Assembly: GCF_011601275.1 (NCBI RefSeq)
Contig: NZ_JAAOLY010000012.1
Span: forward strand, 124,001-188,000
Source: Janthinobacterium lividum
Lineage (GTDB): Bacteria; Pseudomonadota; Gammaproteobacteria; Burkholderiales; Burkholderiaceae_D
Direction: 5' to 3'
DNA: 64,000 bases
Below, piece after piece: positions 33,458 through 43,906 of this stretch; within the stretch, counting starts at the first letter, position 1, and each line of letters begins with the position of its first letter. A program made the position numbers and the translations under genes. Under the pieces are notes generated by a model, which saw only the letters and a list, made by a program, of their open reading frames with translations, made no database searches and was not told the DNA's origin.

Positions 33458-36400
33458 TTACCCCACAAACTTCCGCGCATTCCTGAACATGCGCATCCAC
33501 GGCGAGTCCTCGCCCCATGCTTCAGGGTGATACGACTGTTGGACTGACCGGAACACGCGCTCCGCGTGCGGCATCAGCACGGTGAAGCGGCCGTCTGGCG
33601 TGGTGACGGAGGTGATGCCTTCCGGCGAGCCGTTCGGGTTGTACGGGTAGGCTTCGGTGGCTGCGCCCTTGTTGTCGACGAAGCGCATGGCTTTGGTGAC
33701 CTGGGTGATGTCGCCCGTTTGCGAGAAGTCGGCGTAGCCTTCGCCGTGCGCGATGGCGATGCCGGCCTGGGTGCCGGCCATGCCGTTGAAGAAGATCGAT
33801 GGGGAATCCATCACTTCGACCATGGCAAAGCGGCCTTCGAATTTCTCCGACTTGTTGCGCGTGAACTTGGGCCAGGCGTGGGCGCCGGGGATGATGGATT
33901 TCAAATTGCTCATCATCTGGCAGCCGTTGCAGATGCCCAGGCCGAAGCTGTCCGTGCGGTTGAAGAAGCGCGCGAACTGTTCCGCCAGGCTGGCGTTGAA
34001 CAGGATGGTTTTCGCCCAGCCTTCGCCCGCGCCCAGCACGTCGCCGTACGAGAAACCGCCCACGGCGATGACGCCCTGGAAGTCGTCCAGCTTGACGCGG
34101 CCAGCAATCAGGTCGCTCATGTGCACGTCGACAGCCGTGAAGCCTGCCTGGTGCATCACGTAGGCCGTCTCGATGTGCGAGTTGACGCCCTGCTCGCGCA
34201 GGATGGCGACACGCGGACGCACGCCGGTGGCGATGAAGGGCGCGGCGATGTTGTCGTTCTGGTCGAAGGTGACGATCGGCGTCATGCCCGGATCTTGCAG
34301 GTCCAGCAGGCGGTCGTATTCGGCGTCGGCGCAAGCGGGATTGTCGCGCAGGCGGGCGATGCGCCAGCTCGTTTCGCTCCACAGGCGGTGCAGCTCGGCG
34401 CGCGGCTGGGTGTAAATCAGCTTGGCGTCGCGCGTGAATTCGATCACGTCGCGGTCGTTCAATTTGCCGATGATATGGCTGCAGGCGCCCAGATTGAAGG
34501 TGCGCAGCACGTCCATCACCAACGATTTTTCTTCCGCGCGCACCTGGATGACGGCACCCAGTTCTTCGCTGAACAAGGCGCGCAACGTTAGTTCGTTGCG
34601 GCGTTCCGCTACCTGGCCGGCCCAGTTCTTGGCATCGCCCCAGTCGCTGGAATGCTCGCCTTCCATGGTCAGCATGTCCAGGTTGACGGACATGCCCGTG
34701 TGGCCGGCGAAGGCCATTTCCGTCAGGGTGGCGTACAGGCCGCCGTCCGAACGGTCATGGTAGGCCAGCAGCTTGTCGTCGCTGTTCAATTTCTGGATGG
34801 CGGCGAAGAAGCCTTTCAAGTCTTCCGCGCTGTCCACGTCCGGCGTCGCGTTGCCCAGCTGGCCCATAACTTGCGCCAGGGCGGATGCACCGAGGCGGTT
34901 CTTGCCGCGCCCCAGGTCGATCAAGATCAATGACGTGTCGCCCTGGTCCCTTTTCAGCTGCGGCGTGAGCGACTTGCGCACGTCCGTCACTGGCGCGAAC
35001 GAGGAAACGATCAGCGACACTGGCGACGTGACGGATTTCGCCGCGCCCGTGTTCTCGTCTTTCCACGTCGTGCGCATCGACAGCGAATCCTTGCCGACGG
35101 GGATGCTGATGCCCAGCGCCGGGCACAGGTCCATGCCGACAGCCTTGACGGTGTCGTACAGGGCCGCGTCCTGGCCAGGCTGGCCGCAGGCGGCCATCCA
35201 GTTGGCGGACAGCTTGATATCGGAAATGTCGGCAATCGCTGCGGCGGCGATGTTGGTGACGGCTTCGCCCACGGCCATGCGGCCGGAAGCCGCCGCGTCG
35301 ATGACGGCCAGCGGCGTGCGTTCGCCCATGGCCATCGCTTCGCCCAGATAACCTTCAAAGCTCATGGTGGTGACGGCGCAATCGGCCACCGGCACTTGCC
35401 ATGGTCCCACCATCTGGTCGCGCACGGTCATGCCGCCTACGCTGCGGTCGCCGATGGTGATCAGGAAGGATTTGTCGGCCACGGTGGGCAGCAGCAGCAC
35501 TTTTTGCGCCACGTCCGCCAGGTCCATGCCCGTCAGATCGATGGCCGGGAAATCGTTGGCCACGTGGACCACGTCGCGCTGCATTTTTGGCGGCTTGCCC
35601 AGCAAGACGTCCATCGGCATGTCGACCGGCTCGTTGCCCAGTTCCGGATCGATCAGTTTGAGCTGGCGTTCTTCGGTGGCCACGCCCACGGCGGCGAACA
35701 AGCAGCGTTCGCGTTCGCACATGGCTTTGAACAGTGGCAGGCTTTCCGGCGCGATGGCCAGAACGTAGCGTTCCTGCGACTCATTGCTCCAGATTTCCTT
35801 CGGTGCCATGCCCGACTCTTCCAGCGGCACTTTGCGCAGGTCGAAAATCGCGCCGCGCTTGGCGTCGTTGGTGATTTCCGGGAAAGCGTTCGACAAGCCG
35901 CCCGCACCCACGTCGTGGATGGAGATGATCGGATTGTCCGCACCCATTTGCCAGCAGGCGTTGATGACTTCCTGGGCGCGGCGTTCCATTTCCGGATTGC
36001 CGCGCTGGACGGAGTCAAAGTCCAGGTCGGCCGTGTTGCTGCCGGTGGTCATCGACGAAGCGGCGCTGCCGCCCATGCCGATGCGCATGCCGGGGCCGCC
36101 CAGCTGCACCAGCAGGCTGCCGACGGGGATGTCGTTCTTGTGCGTGTGCTGCGCCGAGATATTGCCGATGCCGCCAGCGATCATGATCGGCTTGTGGTAG
36201 CCGAACACGGCATCTTTATCCGCACCGACGTTCTGCTCATACGTGCGGAAGTAGCCGCCCAATACGGGACGGCCGAATTCGTTCGAGAACGCGGCGCCGC
36301 CCAGCGGCCCTTCGATCATGATCCGCAGCGGCGAAGCGATGCGCTCCGGCTTGCCGTATTGATCCGCATCCGTGCGGCCAGCCAATGGCGCCGTCACGGA

Positions 36401-37495
36401 AGCGGCCGTTTCCCAGCTGCGCACGGCGTCTGGCAATGACAAATTCGATACCGTGAAGCCTGTCAGGCCGGCTTTTGGCTTGGCGCCGCGGCCCGTCGCG
36501 CCTTCGTCGCGGATCTCGCCGCCCGCGCCCGTGGAGGCGCCGGGGAACGGAGAAATCGCCGTCGGGTGGTTATGCGTTTCCACCTTCATCAGGGTGTGCG
36601 TCAATTCGGTCGATGCCGCGTATTCGTGCTTGTCGCCGCGCGGGTAGAAGCGCGAGACCGTCGCGCCTTCCATGATGGACGAGTTGTCGCTGTAGGCGAC
36701 AACGGTGCCTTTCGGCTGCAGTTCGTGCGTGTTCTTGATCATGCCGAACAGCGATTTCGGCTGCGCCACGCCGTCAATGGTCCAGTCGGCGTTGAAGATC
36801 TTGTGGCGGCAATGCTCGCTGTTCGCCTGCGCGAACATCATCAGTTCCACGTCCGTCGGATTGCGGCCGGCCTTGGTGAAGGCGGCGTCCAGGTAGTCGA
36901 TTTCGTCTTCCGACATCGCCAGGCCCAGTTCCGTGTTCGCCGTTTCCAGCGCGCGCTTGCCCTGCCCCAGCAAGTCGATCGATTCGAGCGGGCGTGCTTC
37001 CAGCGTGCGGAACAGGTCCTTGGCGTCGTCGGCGCTGCGCAGCACGGATTCCGTCATGCGGTCGTGCAGCAGGTCGGCCACGGCTTGTACCTGCTCGTCC
37101 GTCAATTTGCCGGCGCCAATGGCGCTGCCCAGGATGCCCGATTTCAGGTTGATGCGGAAAGCGATGCCGCGTTCGACGCGCTTGATGTGCGCCATGCCGC
37201 AGTTGTGCGCGATGTCGGTGGCTTTCGAGGCCCACGGCGAAATCGTGCCGAAACGGGGGATGACGAAGAATTCTTCGGCAGCGCCTTCCGTATTGTCAGC
37301 CTGGGCCGGCTCGCCGTACGTCAGCAAGGCGCCAAGGCGCGTGCTGTCGTCGTCGGTGAGAGGCGCGCTGGCATCGATGAAATGGACATAGCGTGCTTGT
37401 ACGGCAACGATCGCAGGCGAGACGGCTTGCAGTTGGCTTAACAGACGGTGGCTACGGAAATGGGACAGGGCATTGGAACCCGGCAGTATCAACAT
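33458..37495 (-). CDS. purL: phosphoribosylformylglycinamidine synthase
   Basis: 1345 residues, the large single-chain form found in Gammaproteobacteria and Betaproteobacteria (E. coli 1295). It starts [19 protein letters not shown]; 29 upstream in-frame residues are discarded. The N-terminal PurS-like part, the two AIRS-like ATP domains ([23 protein letters not shown], read in parts; [14 protein letters not shown]) and the class-I glutamine amidotransferase are all present. The amidotransferase nucleophile Cys is in [10 protein letters not shown] and the His-Glu pair in LMPHAERVF. It converts FGAR plus glutamine and ATP to FGAM in purine synthesis. Stands alone with its own terminator. Confidence 0.97.
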   Translation of the reverse strand: MLILPGSNALSHFRSHRLLSQLQAVSPAIVAVQARYVHFIDASAPLTDDDSTRLGALLTYGEPAQADNTEGAAEEFFVIPRFGTISPWASKATDIAHNCGMAHIKRVERGIAFRINLKSGILGSAIGAGKLTDEQVQAVADLLHDRMTESVLRSADDAKDLFRTLEARPLESIDLLGQGKRALETANTELGLAMSEDEIDYLDAAFTKAGRNPTDVELMMFAQANSEHCRHKIFNADWTIDGVAQPKSLFGMIKNTHELQPKGTVVAYSDNSSIMEGATVSRFYPRGDKHEYAASTELTHTLMKVETHNHPTAISPFPGASTGAGGEIRDEGATGRGAKPKAGLTGFTVSNLSLPDAVRSWETAASVTAPLAGRTDADQYGKPERIASPLRIMIEGPLGGAAFSNEFGRPVLGGYFRTYEQNVGADKDAVFGYHKPIMIAGGIGNISAQHTHKNDIPVGSLLVQLGGPGMRIGMGGSAASSMTTGSNTADLDFDSVQRGNPEMERRAQEVINACWQMGADNPIISIHDVGAGGLSNAFPEITNDAKRGAIFDLRKVPLEESGMAPKEIWSNESQERYVLAIAPESLPLFKAMCERERCLFAAVGVATEERQLKLIDPELGNEPVDMPMDVLLGKPPKMQRDVVHVANDFPAIDLTGMDLADVAQKVLLLPTVADKSFLITIGDRSVGGMTVRDQMVGPWQVPVADCAVTTMSFEGYLGEAMAMGERTPLAVIDAAASGRMAVGEAVTNIAAAAIADISDIKLSANWMAACGQPGQDAALYDTVKAVGMDLCPALGISIPVGKDSLSMRTTWKDENTGAAKSVTSPVSLIVSSFAPVTDVRKSLTPQLKRDQGDTSLILIDLGRGKNRLGASALAQVMGQLGNATPDVDSAEDLKGFFAAIQKLNSDDKLLAYHDRSDGGLYATLTEMAFAGHTGMSVNLDMLTMEGEHSSDWGDAKNWAGQVAERRNELTLRALFSEELGAVIQVRAEEKSLVMDVLRTFNLGACSHIIGKLNDRDVIEFTRDAKLIYTQPRAELHRLWSETSWRIARLRDNPACADAEYDRLLDLQDPGMTPIVTFDQNDNIAAPFIATGVRPRVAILREQGVNSHIETAYVMHQAGFTAVDVHMSDLIAGRVKLDDFQGVIAVGGFSYGDVLGAGEGWAKTILFNASLAEQFARFFNRTDSFGLGICNGCQMMSNLKSIIPGAHAWPKFTRNKSEKFEGRFAMVEVMDSPSIFFNGMAGTQAGIAIAHGEGYADFSQTGDITQVTKAMRFVDNKGAATEAYPYNPNGSPEGITSVTTPDGRFTVLMPHAERVFRSVQQSYHPEAWGEDSPWMRMFRNARKFVG

Positions 37496-37688
37496 GATTG
37501 GAAGGTGGTTGATGCAGCGTGGCTGCGGGTTAAAGGTAGGTATGACAATATCTTTCGTACGGCAAATTTCCTTTGCGCGCATTATACCCGTTTTACCCCT
37601 GCCTTATGACCGGAACTTGGCCCTTTGCCACCGTTTTGCCCCGCACAGCGGCAGTTTTTGACACGGCAACAACACCCTCAGCCGGTCA

Positions 37689-38804
37689 TCAGGCGATCAC
37701 ATAGCGGTTCTTGCCTTGCCGCTTGGCCAGGTACAGCGCCTCGTCGGCCAGCCGGTAGCTGTGGCCCAGCTCCTTGCTCCGGTCCAGCTCGGCCACGCCC
37801 ACGCTGATCGACACGAACTGGGCGGCCAGGAAAGCCTCGCTGACGGCCTCGACAAGGGCGCCGGCAAAGGCGCGCGCATCGTCTCGGTCGCCCGCGTAGA
37901 CGATGCCGAATTCCTCGCCGCCCAGGCGGCCGCACAAATGGCCCCGCGCCTTGTCCGCAATGACGGCGGCCGTGCGCACGAGCACCGCGTCGCCCGCATC
38001 GTGGCCCTGCTGGTCGTTGATGATCTTGAAATTGTCGATGTCGATCATCAGGACATGCAGCATGCCGCCATGGCTTGCGCCATGCATCTGCTGGGCGCGC
38101 TGCGTGAACATGCGGCGGTTGTTCAGGCCAGTCAGGCTGTCCTGGAAGGCCAGCCGCGTCAATTCCACCTTGGAGTGATAGTTGCGCAAGCGCAATAAAC
38201 TGAAGCTGACATTGAGCGCCAGCCCGAACAGCACGCTGACGGCGATCATCAAGGGCGCCCAGGGTTGGTCGGGCAAGCCCGCGTTGACGGGATACAGGCC
38301 GTGGCCCACGTTCCACCACACGCCGGCCACCACGGCCAGGTAGCTGAGGCCGCCATTGAAGATGGAGGCGATGGCCAGGGTCATGAAGACGCCGACCGGC
38401 AAGACCCAGAAGCTGGCGTGCTGCACGGCGTCAGCCATGGTGCGCAAGCCGAAGGTCAGCGCCAGCACGGCGCAGGCGCCCGTAACGGTCAGCACGGGCA
38501 AGGTGGTGCAGCGGTAGCGCACGATGAGGCTGATCAGCATGCCCAGCAGCGCCAGCACGGCATGCGTGAGGTTCGGATGGTAGGTGGGCGGCATCAGCAG
38601 CCACGTCAGGCTGAAGGCGATGATGCCCAGCACTTGCGTGACCATGCCGACCCGGTGCAATTCCGCAAAATAGGTATGCTGCTGTTCGCTGTTGCCGCCA
38701 AATGCGAGGGGAACGGCAACACGCCGCAGGGAAGAAAGATCAGGAACACGCATACGGGTATCGACACCAGAAAGAAGAAAAGCGCCCGGTACAGCCTTGC
38801 GCAT
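37689..38804 (-). CDS. membrane-bound diguanylate cyclase (GGDEF)
   Basis: 371 residues if started at the ATG at 38804; a second ATG at 38753 gives 354, and neither has a clear ribosome site. The N-terminal ~200 residues contain six hydrophobic segments (for example VTQVLGIIAFSLTWLLMPP, ALLGMLISLIVRY). The C-terminal GGDEF domain is intact: AFQDSLTGLNNRRMF, MIDIDNFKIINDQQGHDAGD and the active-site loop GRLGGEEF. It should make cyclic di-GMP. No RxxD inhibitory site five residues before GGEEF is evident, so product inhibition may be lacking. No EAL domain. Confidence 0.9.
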   Translation of the reverse strand: MRKAVPGAFLLSGVDTRMRVPDLSSLRRVAVPLAFGGNSEQQHTYFAELHRVGMVTQVLGIIAFSLTWLLMPPTYHPNLTHAVLALLGMLISLIVRYRCTTLPVLTVTGACAVLALTFGLRTMADAVQHASFWVLPVGVFMTLAIASIFNGGLSYLAVVAGVWWNVGHGLYPVNAGLPDQPWAPLMIAVSVLFGLALNVSFSLLRLRNYHSKVELTRLAFQDSLTGLNNRRMFTQRAQQMHGASHGGMLHVLMIDIDNFKIINDQQGHDAGDAVLVRTAAVIADKARGHLCGRLGGEEFGIVYAGDRDDARAFAGALVEAVSEAFLAAQFVSISVGVAELDRSKELGHSYRLADEALYLAKRQGKNRYVIA

Positions 38805-39103
38805 GCCTGGCCGCAAGATTGTGCGGCATCCAACATTAGTTGTAATTAGGATACTATCATGCTAGTCAACTATGTGTTGGAATTTGCGGCGCCGACACTG
38901 GCGCACAGCACAACGGCGCCATGAAATACAACGCTGCGCGCCACCGGATGCGCCATGCACCCTGCCCCGCGCCCGTTTGCACGCATTTTGCTGGCAGTGC
39001 CGGGCAGCTTTGCAGTATGCTGATAAAAAGTAATACTGCCAGGCAGAGACATATATAAGAAGAGTTCCCGCAAATGACCGAACAGATGAACGAGAGCTGA
39101 ACC

Positions 39104-40729
39104 ATGCCAGAAACTAGCGACTTATCTGTCCTGATCGTCGACCCGAACCCCAGCATGCGGGGCAATCTGCACAATATGCTGAACCAGGCCGCCATCACCA
39201 AGGTGGAATATGCCGTCAATGCCGGCACGGCCATCCGCTTGCTGACGAAGAAACCGTTCGACATCATCCTGTGCGAATACGACCTTGGCAGCGGCACGGA
39301 CGGTCAGGATGGCCAGCAATTACTGGAAGACTTGCGCCACCATAAGCTGATCGGCCTGTGGACGATCTTCATCATGCTGACCTCGGAGGCCATCCACAGC
39401 AAGGTGATCAGCGCAGCCGAGCTGACTCCGTCCGACTACATATTAAAACCGTTCACCGTCGACGTGCTGAGCGGACGCATCGCGCGCGCCATCGATCGGC
39501 GCGCCGTTTTCCTGCCCACGTATCAGCTGATCGACAAGGGCGACCTGCGCGAAGCCGTGAAAAGCTGCCGCGCGGCCGAACTGCAGCACCCTCGCCTGAC
39601 GGCCGATTTCGCCCGCCTGCGCGCCGAACTGCACATCAGCCTGGACGAATGGAAGGAAGCGGAACAGCTCTACGCCGACATGCTGGCCACGCGGCCCATG
39701 GCCTGGGCGCACCTGGGACTGGCGCGCACCCTGTTCGAACAGCAGCGCCACGAAGAGGCGCAGGACGCGCTGCTGGAACTGGTGGAGACCTATCCCCGCT
39801 TCATGGCCGCCTACGACTTGCTGGCGCAAAACCATGAAGCCATGGGCCAGCAGCTGCAAGCCAAGAAAATCCTTGAGGACGCCGTGGCCATCTCGCCGCA
39901 CATGGTGCGTCGCCTGCGCCACCTGGGCGGCATCGCCTTCGACACGGGCGACATCGGCGCGGCCGAACGGGCCTACAAGCAGGTCGTGACGAAAGCCAAG
40001 TACTCCGAATTCCGCGACCCGGAAGACCACGTCAACCTGGTAAAAACGCTGGTGAAAAAGGGCGACGCGCCGCAGGCGAGCGGCGTGCTGCGCGACATGG
40101 AGCGTTCCTTGCGGGGCGGCGCCAACGTGGAAGCGTGCCGCGCCATCTCGGCCGCCATGCTGCATGAATTGTCGGGCAACGACATCGCCGCCGCCACCGA
40201 ACTGCAACTGGCCGCCGCCGCGCTGGACACGGCGCGGGGCCTGTCGACGCAGCTGAAAGTGGGCCTGGTGCAGAGCTGCCTGAAGAACAACCTGGAACAG
40301 GCGGCGTCCGACGTCATGATGAAACTCGTCAACGAAGCCGACAGCGACGTGACGATGGAAGCGGCCGTCGACGTGTTTGAAAAAGCGGGCCGCCATGACC
40401 TGGCGCAAGGCATGGGCCAGCAGATCACGAACCAGGTGCAGGAACTGATGCAGGATGCGGCCAGCAAGTCGGAAAGCGGAGAGCTCAAGGGCGCCGTCTT
40501 CGTGCTGCGCCAGGCCCTGCGCAAGACGCCGGGCAACCTGCCCGTGCTGTTCGCCTCCGTCGACGCCATCCTGCGCCAGCTCAACATGCTGGGCTGGGAA
40601 GCCCCGCTCGCTGAACAGGCGCAGCACCAGATGCAAGTGATCCGCAAGATCGATCCCAAGCATCCGAAGCTGGAGTCGCTCAAGCAGCAGTATGCGGCTA
40701 CGCAGCACAAGTATGGTATTGCGACATGA
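39104..40729 (+). CDS. response regulator with C-terminal tetratricopeptide repeats
   Basis: 541 residues. A receiver domain (7-125) has acidic Asp13, the Thr of MLTSEA and the Lys of YILKPF. The position of the phospho-acceptor in the usual FDxxLxD context is Glu58 (FDIILCEYDLG) instead of Asp. The remaining ~400 residues are helical TPR-like repeats, for example AEQLYADMLATRPMAWAHLG (read in parts), LLELVETYPRFMAAYDLLAQ and IGAAERAYKQVV. No DNA-binding or enzymatic output is present, so output must be through protein contacts. GAGAG precedes the ATG. Transcribed divergently from the diguanylate cyclase. Confidence 0.85.
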   Translation: MPETSDLSVLIVDPNPSMRGNLHNMLNQAAITKVEYAVNAGTAIRLLTKKPFDIILCEYDLGSGTDGQDGQQLLEDLRHHKLIGLWTIFIMLTSEAIHSKVISAAELTPSDYILKPFTVDVLSGRIARAIDRRAVFLPTYQLIDKGDLREAVKSCRAAELQHPRLTADFARLRAELHISLDEWKEAEQLYADMLATRPMAWAHLGLARTLFEQQRHEEAQDALLELVETYPRFMAAYDLLAQNHEAMGQQLQAKKILEDAVAISPHMVRRLRHLGGIAFDTGDIGAAERAYKQVVTKAKYSEFRDPEDHVNLVKTLVKKGDAPQASGVLRDMERSLRGGANVEACRAISAAMLHELSGNDIAAATELQLAAAALDTARGLSTQLKVGLVQSCLKNNLEQAASDVMMKLVNEADSDVTMEAAVDVFEKAGRHDLAQGMGQQITNQVQELMQDAASKSESGELKGAVFVLRQALRKTPGNLPVLFASVDAILRQLNMLGWEAPLAEQAQHQMQVIRKIDPKHPKLESLKQQYAATQHKYGIAT

Positions 40730-40865
40730 TGTGAGGGACGCACTGCAAGCCTGCGGCTACGGTTTTCAGAGGCGTCGCGGCGTGCGTTGGCGTCAAAAAC
40801 GCACAGCCCATTTCCGATCATTTCCGGCGCGGAGGCAAGCGCCCCCCCGCATGCGCACGGCTCGA

Positions 40866-41960
40866 TTAACGCCCGCCCCTGAGCGTATAGACCGGCTTCT
40901 CGGACTCCCCTTTCTCCGCCATCGCCAGCACGCGCTGCAGCTCCTTGCGCTCGTCACCCTCCTTGGCCGATGACACCAGGTTGCGCAGGATGGCGACATG
41001 CGCCGTCTGCAGCGCCTGCGCCGCCGGCACGGCGATGTCCGGTTTCACGCCGACGTGCTCCCAGTTGGTTTTGGTGACGACATTGGTCGTGCGCGCGGTC
41101 GGGATCGCGACTATGATGTCCTGCCCCACGTTGTACCAGCTCACGGGATTGGAACCGCCGCCGGTGGTTTCTCCGACCACCGTTCCCCGTTTCTGCGCCT
41201 GGATGCCATAGGAGAAATCCTCGCCGCCGGAAAACGTGCGGGCCGAGGTCAGCACGTACACGGGCTTGTCGTAACGCTGTGCGACCGTCTTCACGGTCCA
41301 GAACTGACGCGTCGTATTGGTCGGGCGATCGTACATGTCGATCAGGTGACGCTCGTCGCCGAACGGGAAGAAATGACTCATCAGGTAAGCCACGCTGGCC
41401 GGGCTGCCGCCGCCGTTGCGGCGCAGGTCGAGGATCAGCGCATCCGTCCCCGCCATGAGCGACATCGCCGCCGTGTACGCCGCGGCGACGAATTCCGGGC
41501 CGCCGAAGCCGCGCAGCTCGATATAGCCAACGTTGCCGGGAAGGCGTTCGATCTTCTCGATGTCATAGCCGCGCCGCGCGGTCTGGTCGCGCCATTCCTC
41601 AATCTTGGCGCGGCTGGGCAGTTCATCGGTACCGCTGCGCTCACGAAGACCTTCGTAAAACGCGGCGCCGAAATGCAAGTCACCGCTCAGTTCCCGCAAG
41701 TCCTTCGCCAGTGCCGCACTGAAGGCCTTCACGCTGGCGGCGGTCGCATAGCCGCCTTCGGCATTCTTCCTGGCGATCGCACTGCCGACCCGTTCGGCCA
41801 CCGCTGGTTCGATGTAATTCGCGTTCATTTTCACTGCCAGTGTCTGCACGATCGCCGTGCGATCGGCCGCGTTCAAGGCGGTGTCCTCCGCCGCGAAGGC
41901 GTGCAACGACAACAGCGTGCCCAATACGACGCCTGCGACAAACTTCTTTTTACCTGACAT
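40866..41960 (-). CDS. secreted S41-family serine peptidase
   Basis: 364 residues from the ATG with GGAGG six bases upstream. Signal peptide MSGKKKFVAGVVLGTLLSLHAFAAE. An N-terminal helical cap (~30-130) is followed by the S41 (tail-specific/IRBP-like) core: DALILDLRRNGGGSPASVAYL (read in parts), catalytic Ser in LTSARTFSGGEDF, and GTVVGETTGGGSNP. No PDZ domain is evident, so it belongs to the short PDZ-less group. It should act in the periplasm or outside. Encoded 18 bases after the MarR gene, in the same operon. Confidence 0.86.
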   Translation of the reverse strand: MSGKKKFVAGVVLGTLLSLHAFAAEDTALNAADRTAIVQTLAVKMNANYIEPAVAERVGSAIARKNAEGGYATAASVKAFSAALAKDLRELSGDLHFGAAFYEGLRERSGTDELPSRAKIEEWRDQTARRGYDIEKIERLPGNVGYIELRGFGGPEFVAAAYTAAMSLMAGTDALILDLRRNGGGSPASVAYLMSHFFPFGDERHLIDMYDRPTNTTRQFWTVKTVAQRYDKPVYVLTSARTFSGGEDFSYGIQAQKRGTVVGETTGGGSNPVSWYNVGQDIIVAIPTARTTNVVTKTNWEHVGVKPDIAVPAAQALQTAHVAILRNLVSSAKEGDERKELQRVLAMAEKGESEKPVYTLRGGR

Positions 41961-41978
41961 ACATTCCTCCAAGTTGGA

Positions 41979-42473
41979 CTACGAAGCGTTTGTGCCTGCG
42001 TCAGAGCCGGCATCGAGGCGCAGCCTGCCATCGCGGATGCGCGCGCCGAAGGAGCGCGTCTCGAGTACGGCGATCGCCTGTGCGAGGCAGTCGGACAAGG
42101 GAAACGCCAGTTCCGCATCAAGGCTGTCGGCCGCGGATTTGGTCGCCTGCCAGCACACCCGCAGGCGCGGCAGCAGCGCTGCGCCACCGGCGCTGAGAAG
42201 CACCACGCGCTGCCTGCCGTCTTCGCCGCCGGCGGCCACCGTCAGCAGGCCCTTCTTCACCATCAAGGCCACTGTCTGGGTCGCGGCGGGCTGAGTGAGG
42301 CCGGCGACGGCCGCCAGCTCTCCGATGGTCGCGCTCGGCTGCTCGGCCAGCACCCGCATCACCGGCGTGTAGCGCGGCCGGTAATCGAGCCCCGCTTCCA
42401 CGTAGGCCTGCTCGACCGCGCCGTCAAGCAGTTCGATGAGATGTCGTAATTGCGTGCCTAATCCAGGTTTCAT
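41979..42473 (-). CDS. MarR-family transcriptional regulator
   Basis: 164 residues. The winged-helix core is ATIGELAAVAGLTQPAATQTV, then ALMVKKGLLTVAAGGEDGRQ (read in parts), a typical MarR recognition helix and wing. It is the first gene of a two-gene operon with the S41 peptidase. A nearly perfect 20-base dyad 20 bases upstream of the ATG (42493-42512) is a good candidate for its own operator. The C-terminal ~30 residues (RIRDGRLRLDAGSDAGTNAS) extend beyond the usual family end. Effector unknown. Confidence 0.86.
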   Translation of the reverse strand: MKPGLGTQLRHLIELLDGAVEQAYVEAGLDYRPRYTPVMRVLAEQPSATIGELAAVAGLTQPAATQTVALMVKKGLLTVAAGGEDGRQRVVLLSAGGAALLPRLRVCWQATKSAADSLDAELAFPLSDCLAQAIAVLETRSFGARIRDGRLRLDAGSDAGTNAS

Positions 42474-42492
42474 GCAACCATGCTAGCACTTT

Positions 42493-42512
42493 TTATATAA
42501 GAGCTTATATAA
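42493..42512. promoter_or_regulatory. palindrome, candidate MarR operator
   Basis: Nine-base arms TTATATAAG and CTTATATAA separated by AG, in an AT-rich promoter region just upstream of the MarR/S41 operon. Confidence 0.6.
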
Positions 42513-42686
42513 ATATTTATAGGCTCTTGAACCGGGCCGCCATCCAAGCAAGGCAGCCTCAGCGAAGCGCGAGCCTCTGCGCGCTATAAGTTACCGACGA
42601 TGGGTGCGTGATTGCGCGCGGCGCATTGACGTATCAGAGGACGTGATTTTCTTGGCAATGGGTTCGCCGCCACTGCGGCGCCTGCA

Positions 42687-42989
42687 TCAGCGCGGGAGTT
42701 TATACCGCACCAGCAACGTAGCTCCCTTGCCGCCGGGTGGCGTCAGCAGTATCTCGTCACCCGGCTGCATTTCTTCATACATCACCGTGCAACAAGTCGG
42801 CATCGAGTGGCCGCGCGCCGGATAAACGCCAACCTCGGTGTGCAGGTTCGCGGCGCGCACGTCCACGCTGGACTTGCCAGCCTTTGCTTCTTCTTGCAGC
42901 AGCTTGCGCAGTACGGTGACAAAGTCCCCTTTGCTGAGCCTGACAGGTGCCTGGTTTGCTTGCGGGCGAGTGGTTGCGTCGTTTTTCAT
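42687..42989 (-). CDS. small Cys-pair protein, function unknown
   Basis: 100 residues: RLSKGDFVTVLRKLLQEEAK, LHTEVGVYPARGHSMPTCC, then TVMYEEMQPGDEILLTPPGG. The C-terminal part looks like a small conserved family recurring in bacterial accessory regions, characterised by a YPxxxHxMPxCCxVM block with two adjacent cysteines. I know of no established function. Purine-rich GAAAGAAAG precedes the ATG. Transcribed alone towards the S41/MarR genes. Confidence 0.7.
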   Translation of the reverse strand: MKNDATTRPQANQAPVRLSKGDFVTVLRKLLQEEAKAGKSSVDVRAANLHTEVGVYPARGHSMPTCCTVMYEEMQPGDEILLTPPGGKGATLLVRYKLPR

Positions 42990-43300
42990 GGCAGTTTCTT
43001 TCTTTCAATAAATTTTCGCCACTATAACATTCGCCCTTGGGGCAATGCGACCAGGGGGGCGAGTCAATCGCATACAACTCATGATCGGCCCGACATGGCG
43101 TCTGCCCAAAGCAGAAGCCTGCGCTGGCCGCTTGGCTTCTATTTATAGTGAGCCCTAGCCTTGGGGGGGGACGATTTAGGGTAGAGTGTTGCATCTTGCG
43201 GATGCTGAATTGTTAATGGCAGCAGCAGGCCATGAGCGGACTCTGAAGCATTAACCGAAACCGACCTTTTAACTCGGGATAACGAACGATCACACTAAGT
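42990..43300. other. 311-base intergenic region without recognised feature
   Basis: Between divergent small genes. A run of eight G occurs at about 43162-43169. No convincing RNA gene, repeat or protein frame is seen; it should contain promoters for both flanking genes. Confidence 0.5.
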
Positions 43301-43729
43301 ATGGGACTAATCCGTCGATCAGCAGCAAGCCTAAGAATTTTCGGTGACGAACTCCAGCCGGCGGAAATCTCGCTCATGTTGAAATGCGAGCCAACCCAAG
43401 CAAGAGTAAAAGGAGAAGTGATCAAGTATCCATCTGGAAGGGAGCGAACAATTACCTGCGGGAGTTGGCTCCTTACGGCTAAGCGCACGGAGCCGGAAGA
43501 CCTTGATGGTCAGATCAAATGGTTGATGGCCAAAATGACTGATGATCTTATGGTCTGGCAGGCCCTGACGTCTTCCTATGATGTGGATATGTTTTGTGGC
43601 GCGTTCATGCAGAGTACGAACGACGGCCTCTCGATCAGTCCGGAAACCATGCTTGCTCTTGGTTCACGCGGAATCGAGTTCGATCTGGACATCTACGGTC
43701 CTGACGACGATAACGATGGCGACGTTTAG
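43301..43729 (+). CDS. DUF4279-like protein
   Basis: 142 residues: SLRIFGDELQPAEISLMLKC, EPTQARVKGEVIKYPSGRER, GSWLLTAKRTEPEDLDGQIK, and an acidic tail FDLDIYGPDDDNDGDV. The block order (beta strand, DPxExS-like turn, then W-L in a strand) is that of the DUF4279 family found beside toxin/immunity genes. Function unknown. The start has no good ribosome site. Composition is less GC-rich than the surroundings, suggesting an accessory gene. Confidence 0.68.
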   Translation: MGLIRRSAASLRIFGDELQPAEISLMLKCEPTQARVKGEVIKYPSGRERTITCGSWLLTAKRTEPEDLDGQIKWLMAKMTDDLMVWQALTSSYDVDMFCGAFMQSTNDGLSISPETMLALGSRGIEFDLDIYGPDDDNDGDV

Positions 43730-43906
43730 CTGAACAGCGACTTTGAACTTGAGAAGTCAATCTGTAAACGGCTGCTTTGGGGCGTAAGCAGGCGTACACG
43801 ACAACAGTCCAGCCGCGTAGGTCAAATTAGCAGGGCAGCCGGGATGCGCAAGAGCGATCCGACATGGTGGCGTCAACAATGCTGTCGAATTACGGCCCTG
43901 CCAGAC

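Noticed and set aside
43213..43488. 91-codon frame on the minus strand
   Set aside because: Overlaps the DUF4279-like gene, which has the more protein-like sequence; no ribosome site.
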